Source: Clostridia bacterium (lineage in GTDB: Bacteria; Bacillota; Clostridia; Oscillospirales; CAG-272). Taken from it: a stretch of 46,192 nt of DNA. The first letter of the stretch is position 1. The number at the start of each line of letters is the position of its first letter. Under the pieces are notes generated by a model, which worked only from the letters and a program-made list of their open reading frames with translations, was not told where the DNA came from and did not search any database. The stretch lies in contig JAFTKH010000009.1 in NCBI GenBank assembly GCA_017453365.1, positions 1 through 46,192 on the forward strand. Reading direction: 5' to 3'. Below, one piece after another: positions 42,012 to 46,192 of this stretch. The translations under genes and the position numbers were made by a program.

Positions 42012-43376
42012 ATGCTCCCCAATAAGTTTAAGGAAAGAATGAAGAGCGTCCTCGGAGAGGATTACGACTCCTTTATCTCCTCGCTCGAAGAGGGCGAGGC
42101 TATCAAGGGGCTTCGAGTCAACCTCATAAAAAACTCGACCGAAGATTTTCTTGCGAGGGTCGATTTTGATTTAACTAAAACAGAATATGCAGACAACGGC
42201 TTTGTCGTGGAGGGTGAAGGCTTCGGCAGGACACCCGAGCATCACTCCGGAATGATGTATATGCAGGACCCCGGAGCGATGGCAACACTCACGGCGCTCG
42301 ATATCGGGAGTGATTGGTGGGTGCTCGACCTCTGCGCAGCACCGGGCGGAAAATCCTCGCAGATAGCCGAAAGGCTCACAGACGGTTTTCTGTTATCAAA
42401 CGAGTACGTTCCAAAAAGAGCCAAGACAGTAGTCAGCAATTTCGAGAGACTCGGTGTCACGAACGCTATAGTCACCTCTCTTGACACAGGGAGGCTTCCC
42501 GAGATGTTTCGTGAGTGCTTTGACCTCGTGCTCTGTGACGCCCCCTGCTCGGGTGAGGGAATGTTCAGAAAGAGTCAAGAGTCGATTGCGGAATGGAGCG
42601 AGGAAAACGTCCTCGCGTGCGCTGTGCGTCAAGGAGAGATAATGGAAAACGCGCATACGCTCGTAAGACCCGGCGGATATCTGTTATACTCAACGTGCAC
42701 CTATTCTCCCGAGGAGAACGAAGGGGTCGTATCTGCCTTTTTGGAGCGTCACCGCGACTTCTCTTTAGTCCCCGTAAAAGAGCAGCTAAAGCATGCAACC
42801 TCGGACGGGCTCCCTGAATATGCAGGCGGCCGCGAGGATATAAGGGAAACGCGCCGTATTTATCCGCACAAGACCCCCGGCGAAGGACAGTACATCGCTC
42901 TTATGAAGAAAAACGAGGCATCTTTTTCATCAACAATTCTTTACAAAGATGTGTCAATTCCGCTGACGTCAAAGGAATCGGCCGTCGTAGATAAATTCAT
43001 TCGGGAAAATATAGAGGAAAAGCTTCCGGGACGGGTGCGAAAGGTAGGCGATAGCATCGTTTTAATTTCTCACGGGTGTCCTATTCCGCCCCATTCCGTA
43101 TTTATGTCTGGAGTTCTGCTCGGGGAGATACGAGGCGAGCTTTTTATACCCTCACATCAGTTTTTTTCAGCTTACGGCAGGCGCTTCAAGAGAAAACTCA
43201 ACCTGACCGCCTCTGACACAAGGGTTATGAAATATCTCGGGGGCGAGGAGATAGATGCCGATCCCAACTGCCGCGGCTGGTGCGCCGTACTCTTCGAGGG
43301 GGTACCTCTCGGAGGTGGAAAGGCATCGGCAGGAAGGCTTAAAAATCATTATCCCAAGGGCTTAAGAAACAAATAA
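42012..43376 (+). CDS. rRNA cytosine-C5 methyltransferase, RsmF/NOP2 family
   Basis: A 454-residue SAM-dependent m5C methyltransferase. SAM motif VLDLCAAPGGKSSQIAERL (near residue 105), then FDLVLCDAPCSGEGMFRK with the PC motif Cys and YSTCTYSPEENEGVV with the TC motif catalytic Cys. The C-terminal 150 residues form the RsmF-type PUA-like extension (RGWCAVLFEGVPLGGGK), which separates it from RsmB. The target is probably 16S rRNA, by family. The ATG at 42012 has GAGG upstream and lies 30 bases past the promoter -10. Confidence 0.9.
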   Translation: MLPNKFKERMKSVLGEDYDSFISSLEEGEAIKGLRVNLIKNSTEDFLARVDFDLTKTEYADNGFVVEGEGFGRTPEHHSGMMYMQDPGAMATLTALDIGSDWWVLDLCAAPGGKSSQIAERLTDGFLLSNEYVPKRAKTVVSNFERLGVTNAIVTSLDTGRLPEMFRECFDLVLCDAPCSGEGMFRKSQESIAEWSEENVLACAVRQGEIMENAHTLVRPGGYLLYSTCTYSPEENEGVVSAFLERHRDFSLVPVKEQLKHATSDGLPEYAGGREDIRETRRIYPHKTPGEGQYIALMKKNEASFSSTILYKDVSIPLTSKESAVVDKFIRENIEEKLPGRVRKVGDSIVLISHGCPIPPHSVFMSGVLLGEIRGELFIPSHQFFSAYGRRFKRKLNLTASDTRVMKYLGGEEIDADPNCRGWCAVLFEGVPLGGGKASAGRLKNHYPKGLRNK

Positions 43377-43405
43377 CAAATATAAATAAAATTTAGGAGA
43401 CAGAA

Positions 43406-44152
43406 ATGGAAAAAATACTTGCAAAGGTTGGCGCTCTCACCGTAACGGAGAGCGAGGTTAATGAATTTCTCGCGGGGCTCGGACCTCGCGGAGCTAGCTA
43501 CAACACCCCGGAGGGAAGAAGAGTAATACTCGAGCAGCTCATAGGCAACAAGCTCCTTTTGCAGGATGCCAGAAGAAATCTTCTCGAGGGTGAGGCGGAG
43601 TTCAGAGCAGAGCTCGCGCGCCTTAAGGAAAAGCTTCTGATAAGCTACGCTGCGAACAAGGTAGTTTCAGGAGTCAAGGTTACGGAAGCAGAGGTAAAAA
43701 AATACTACGATGAAAATCAGGACAAGCTCACGTCGGACGAGTCGGTAAACGCAAGCCACATACTCGTGGCAACGAAGGAAGAGGCCGATAAGATACTCGC
43801 GGATATTAAATCGGGCGCCGTAAGCTTTGAGGATGCGGCACGCGAGCATTCAACCTGTCCGTCGGGAAAATCGGGCGGAAATCTCGGCGATTTTGGCCGC
43901 GGCCAGATGGTTCCCGAATTTGACAGTGCAGTATTTTCTATGACAGAGGGTGAGATTTCCAACGAGCCCGTCAAGACACAGTTTGGCTACCATATTATAA
44001 AGCTGAATGCAAAGAACGAGCCGAAGCCCGCAGAGTTTGACGCTGTCAAGGGCGAGTTAACCGAAATGCTTCTCGCAGAGCGCCGTCAGGCGGCATACGA
44101 GAGCAAAATAAATCAGCTCAAGATAGTTTATCCTACCGACATACTCGTATGA
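43406..44152 (+). CDS. Cytoplasmic parvulin-type peptidyl-prolyl isomerase
   Basis: A 248-residue PPIase. The N-terminal helical region (ILAKVGALTVTESEVNEFL, residues 4-22; VILEQLIGNKLLL) is SurA-like. The parvulin domain spans about 113-210: VNASHILVATKEEADKIL, then EHSTCPSGKSGGNLGDFG and MVPEFDSAVFSMTEGEIS, and GYHIIKL at the end, a complete active-type set. It has no signal peptide, unlike PrsA. GGAGAC precedes the ATG. It overlaps ylmH by four bases. Confidence 0.93.
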   Translation: MEKILAKVGALTVTESEVNEFLAGLGPRGASYNTPEGRRVILEQLIGNKLLLQDARRNLLEGEAEFRAELARLKEKLLISYAANKVVSGVKVTEAEVKKYYDENQDKLTSDESVNASHILVATKEEADKILADIKSGAVSFEDAAREHSTCPSGKSGGNLGDFGRGQMVPEFDSAVFSMTEGEISNEPVKTQFGYHIIKLNAKNEPKPAEFDAVKGELTEMLLAERRQAAYESKINQLKIVYPTDILV

Positions 44153-44904
44153 CGGAAGAAAAGGAGCTTTTAGCAAAGCGCTTCCTCGAGCTTGACAGAA
44201 AGGCTTACTCAAATCTCTACTACACCTTTACCGATTTTCTCGGTCTTATGGAGCAGTCCGTTTTCTCCGAGATTTCGGGAAGGTTAAGGGGAAAACACGA
44301 GCGCTTCGGCGGAATTTCAGGTGCAGAGCGCATAATGATACGCTTCGGCGACCCCGAGGAGATAGGATATGACGTCCCATTCCCTATAGTCTGCCTGCTC
44401 ATACGACCAAAGGCGCAGAAATTCGCCGACAGGCTGACTCACAGAGATTTTCTCGGTGCTCTTTTAAATCTCGGAATTGAGCGCGACACTCTCGGAGACA
44501 TTGTCGTAAAGGACAATACGGGATACATTTTTACTACCGAGGATATGGCGAAATATATTGAAAAGGAGCTTACCCGTGTTGCGAAAACCGATGTCACCGT
44601 GACGATGGCCGACACCCTGCCCGAGGGGGAGCTCTATAAAAAAGAAACTTTAAGAGTTCAGGTATCGTCGGTCAGACTCGACGCAGTTATTGCAAGAGTG
44701 TTTCACTTGTCGCGCGAGGATGCGCAGAGCCTTTTTGCAAAGCGGCTCGTATTTGCGGGCGGCAGAGAGCTCTCGAGCTGCTCCTACTCACCGAAGAGGG
44801 GAGAGTCTGTAAGTGTCAGAGGGCACGGAAGATTCATTTATCTTGGCGAGGTCGGAGTAAGCAAGAAAGGAAAGCTAAACCTCGAGGTAGAGGTTTACAA
44901 ATAA
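44149..44904 (+). CDS. ylmH: YlmH-type S4 domain RNA-binding protein
   Basis: A 251-residue protein. The N-terminal two-thirds match YlmH (AYSNLYYTFTDFLGL, THRDFLGALLNLGIERDTLGDI, VKDNTGYIFTTEDMAKYI), and the C-terminal S4 domain spans about 175-240 (VRLDAVIARVFHLSREDAQSLF). YlmH is linked to the cell-division gene cluster in Bacillus and to rescue of obstructed 50S-peptidyl-tRNA complexes (RqcP2). Here it is not beside ftsZ-region genes but is coupled to a parvulin by a four-base overlap. A terminator follows. Confidence 0.9.
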   Translation: MTEEKELLAKRFLELDRKAYSNLYYTFTDFLGLMEQSVFSEISGRLRGKHERFGGISGAERIMIRFGDPEEIGYDVPFPIVCLLIRPKAQKFADRLTHRDFLGALLNLGIERDTLGDIVVKDNTGYIFTTEDMAKYIEKELTRVAKTDVTVTMADTLPEGELYKKETLRVQVSSVRLDAVIARVFHLSREDAQSLFAKRLVFAGGRELSSCSYSPKRGESVSVRGHGRFIYLGEVGVSKKGKLNLEVEVYK

Positions 44905-44910
44905 GAAAAT

Positions 44911-44954
44911 GGCCTTTGGAAGTGTAGCTAATTACATTTGCCATGGGCCTTTTG
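44911..44954 (+). terminator. Terminator after ylmH
   Basis: GGCC near 44911 pairs with GGCC near 44946, enclosing a long imperfect stem (AGTGTA with TACATT), followed by TTTT. Confidence 0.7.
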
Positions 44955-45059
44955 CTTTCCCAAAAGTCTTGCGACTGCATATAATGAAAAAAGAGGCAAA
45001 TGACAGATGACGTATTTCGTCTCTGTCGGGACGCCTCACTAAAGCACAGGAGAAAGAAA

Positions 45060-45911
45060 ATGGCAACCTTTTTCAATCAGGCGACCCTTAATTTCGGCTC
45101 AAATTCGCTGAATTCCAACATCACCGTAGGCGAGATTGAAGCAGGGCTTTCTATGACCAAGACTTCGGCATCCGCCGATTACGGAAACGGTGACGGTATT
45201 ACCTATATCGTTTCCATAGTTAACAGCGGAGCTGCAGACGTTACGGGCGTCGCTGTAACAGACAACCTCGGAACCTACACTCCCGAGGGCTCGGCAACAA
45301 CCGTCGTGCCCCTCACCTACGTTGACGGTTCTATACTCTATTACCGTAACGGAACCCTCGCGGAAACTCCTACGGTAACTGCCGGCAACACACTTGTAGT
45401 GAGCGGTATCACTGTTCCCGCAGGCGGAAACGCAACACTCGTTTACGAGGCTAGAGCTAACGCCTTCGCACCGCTTACCGCAGGCTCGTCTATCACTAAC
45501 ACCGCGAGTCTCACAGGTACCGAGCCGCTCTCCGACAGCTCTACAGTTCCCGTAAGAGAAGAGCCCAACCTGACGATTTCGAAGGCACTGTCACCCGCAG
45601 TAGTAACCGACGGCGGAGAGATAACCTACACTTTTGTCATTCAGAACACGGGTAACGTAGCTATCGATGCGGCTGACAACCTGAATGTGACCGATACCTT
45701 TAATCCCATACTTTCCGGTATTGAGGTAACCTTAAACGGAAGCACGCTCGCCGAGGGTACAGGCTACACCTACGACGAAGCAACCGGTGCATTCGCGACT
45801 GTAAACGGTGCGATAACTGTTCCCGCTGCGACCTATACTCGTGACGCAGCAACGGGAGTTGTGACTGTTAACCCCGGATTTGCAGTCCTCGTTGTAACGG
45901 GCACCGTTTAA
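45060..45911 (+). CDS. DUF11-repeat protein without signal peptide
   Basis: A 283-residue protein that starts MATFFNQATLNFGSNSLNSN, a conserved N-terminus I know from clostridial DUF11 proteins. Two DUF11-like beta units follow, each of about 125 residues: GDGITYIVSIVNSGAADVTG and GGEITYTFVIQNTGNVAIDA are the matching repeat starts. The C-terminus ends in VVTGTV. It is rich in Thr, Val, Gly and Ala and poor in Lys, as surface proteins are, yet no signal or anchor is present. AGGAG precedes ATG 45060; the longer frame from 45000 lacks a site. A terminator follows. The function is unknown; spore-surface or extracellular use is a guess. Confidence 0.8.
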   Translation: MATFFNQATLNFGSNSLNSNITVGEIEAGLSMTKTSASADYGNGDGITYIVSIVNSGAADVTGVAVTDNLGTYTPEGSATTVVPLTYVDGSILYYRNGTLAETPTVTAGNTLVVSGITVPAGGNATLVYEARANAFAPLTAGSSITNTASLTGTEPLSDSSTVPVREEPNLTISKALSPAVVTDGGEITYTFVIQNTGNVAIDAADNLNVTDTFNPILSGIEVTLNGSTLAEGTGYTYDEATGAFATVNGAITVPAATYTRDAATGVVTVNPGFAVLVVTGTV

Positions 45912-45945
45912 TTTCAGCATTCTTTTATAATTTCTCACCTTTCGG

Positions 45946-45983
45946 CCGATACCCGGCTTAAATCCCGGGTATCGGTCTCTTTT
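45946..45983 (+). terminator. Terminator after the DUF11 gene
   Basis: CCGATACCCGG (45946-45956) pairs perfectly with CCGGGTATCGG (45965-45975), followed by TCTCTTTT. Confidence 0.88.
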
Positions 45984-46017
45984 GGCTTATTGTGCCAGGT
46001 CTTCCACATTTTTTGCA

Positions 46018-46047
46018 TTGATACAGACCTTCTTTCTATGGTAGAAT
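46018..46047 (+). promoter_or_regulatory. Candidate promoter of the last gene
   Basis: TTGATA (46018-46023), an 18-base spacer, TAGAAT (46042-46047). A ribosome-binding site and start follow about 45 bases later. Confidence 0.5.
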
Positions 46048-46105
46048 AATACCGTGTTCGGCAAGCGTTTTTTGGCTTGCCTATAAATTGAAAAGGAGGT
46101 TTTTG

Positions 46106-46192
46106 GTGAAAAAAACGAATAAAAACCAAAGAAAAATCATCACAAGGAGTGTCGGAGCGATGTCGGCGGCGGTAATGTCGCTTTCCCTGCTC
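46106..46192 (+). CDS. N-terminus of a secreted protein (cut by window edge)
   Basis: A GTG at 46106 with AAAGGAGG about six bases upstream opens a frame that runs to the window end (29 codons). The product begins VKKTNKNQRKIITRSV, a very basic stretch, then a hydrophobic run with MSAAVMSLSLL, i.e. the start of a signal peptide. The identity cannot be told from 29 residues. Proximity to the DUF11 gene may mean a shared surface role. Confidence 0.6.
   Translation, partial: MKKTNKNQRKIITRSVGAMSAAVMSLSLL

Noticed and set aside
1-46192. CRISPR arrays, tRNA genes, complete insertion sequences, phage genes
   Set aside because: I looked for regularly spaced repeats, tRNA T-loop and CCA-type ends, and transposase or integrase motifs, and saw none.

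Overview
The window looks like a chromosomal segment of an endospore-forming, moderate-GC member of the Clostridia, probably an uncultured gut or rumen Oscillospirales/Christensenellales-type organism (the lineage is inference). The evidence is spoIVB and a SipL-like SPOCS/LysM coat protein, HPr kinase, two T-box leaders, strong Shine-Dalgarno sequences, consensus sigma-A promoters with 17-base spacers, and Bacillus-like pairings (trmK with a Nif3-family gene, an Lrp-type regulator with an AlaT-type aminotransferase). I saw no tRNA, rRNA, CRISPR array, complete insertion sequence or prophage gene.

Layout. 1-8.6 kb: the start of a ribosomal-protein operon (rpsJ, leaving the window on the left), a divergent membrane protein and polA, the sporulation gene sipL-like with hprK, then a PrsA-like lipoprotein and an orphan gene. 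8.9-10.5 kb: spoIVB, followed not by spo0A but by a non-coding stretch that contains a GC-rich, hairpin-rich candidate RNA ending in a strong terminator. 10.5-22.3 kb: a carbohydrate/uronate catabolic island. It has a left-pointing cassette (metallo-beta-lactamase-fold lactonase-like protein, galactonate-dehydratase-like enzyme, small cupin-like protein, SDR), a divergent AraC regulator, a beta-lactamase-family gene remnant, an aldo/keto reductase with two Fe-S motifs, a DUF1893 protein, an AGE-type epimerase and a sialate-O-acetylesterase-like esterase. A second left-pointing cassette (KduI joined to a discoidin-like domain, KduD-like SDR, GH88 hydrolase) turns unsaturated uronides toward 2-keto-3-deoxygluconate. 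No transporter, KDG kinase or aldolase is present here.

22.4-33.7 kb: housekeeping genes on the minus strand: pfkA, a HAD hydrolase, a leucine-rich-repeat protein, valS behind a Val-type T-box, thiI, a small lipoprotein, asparaginase, ruvX, rlmA and queA. A MITE-like imperfect palindrome lies between rlmA and queA. 33.9-37.1 kb: dapA, a frameshifted gene remnant, then a T-box-controlled Lrp-family regulator and AlaT-type aminotransferase. 37.1-46.2 kb: a Nif3-family gene, trmK and a DUF1858 gene on the minus strand; prfB without the usual programmed frameshift; a palindromic repeat region; an M16 peptidase; an rRNA m5C methyltransferase; a parvulin; ylmH; a DUF11 protein; and the first codons of a secreted protein.

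The points I would check first are the KduI fusion with its probable non-canonical start and overlapping operator, the RBS-trapping hairpin before the SipL-like gene, the candidate RNA after spoIVB, the T-box whose specifier is unclear, and the MITE-like element. No gene set here is clearly a wholly new defence or mobile system; the novelty lies mainly in gene architecture and RNA-level control.
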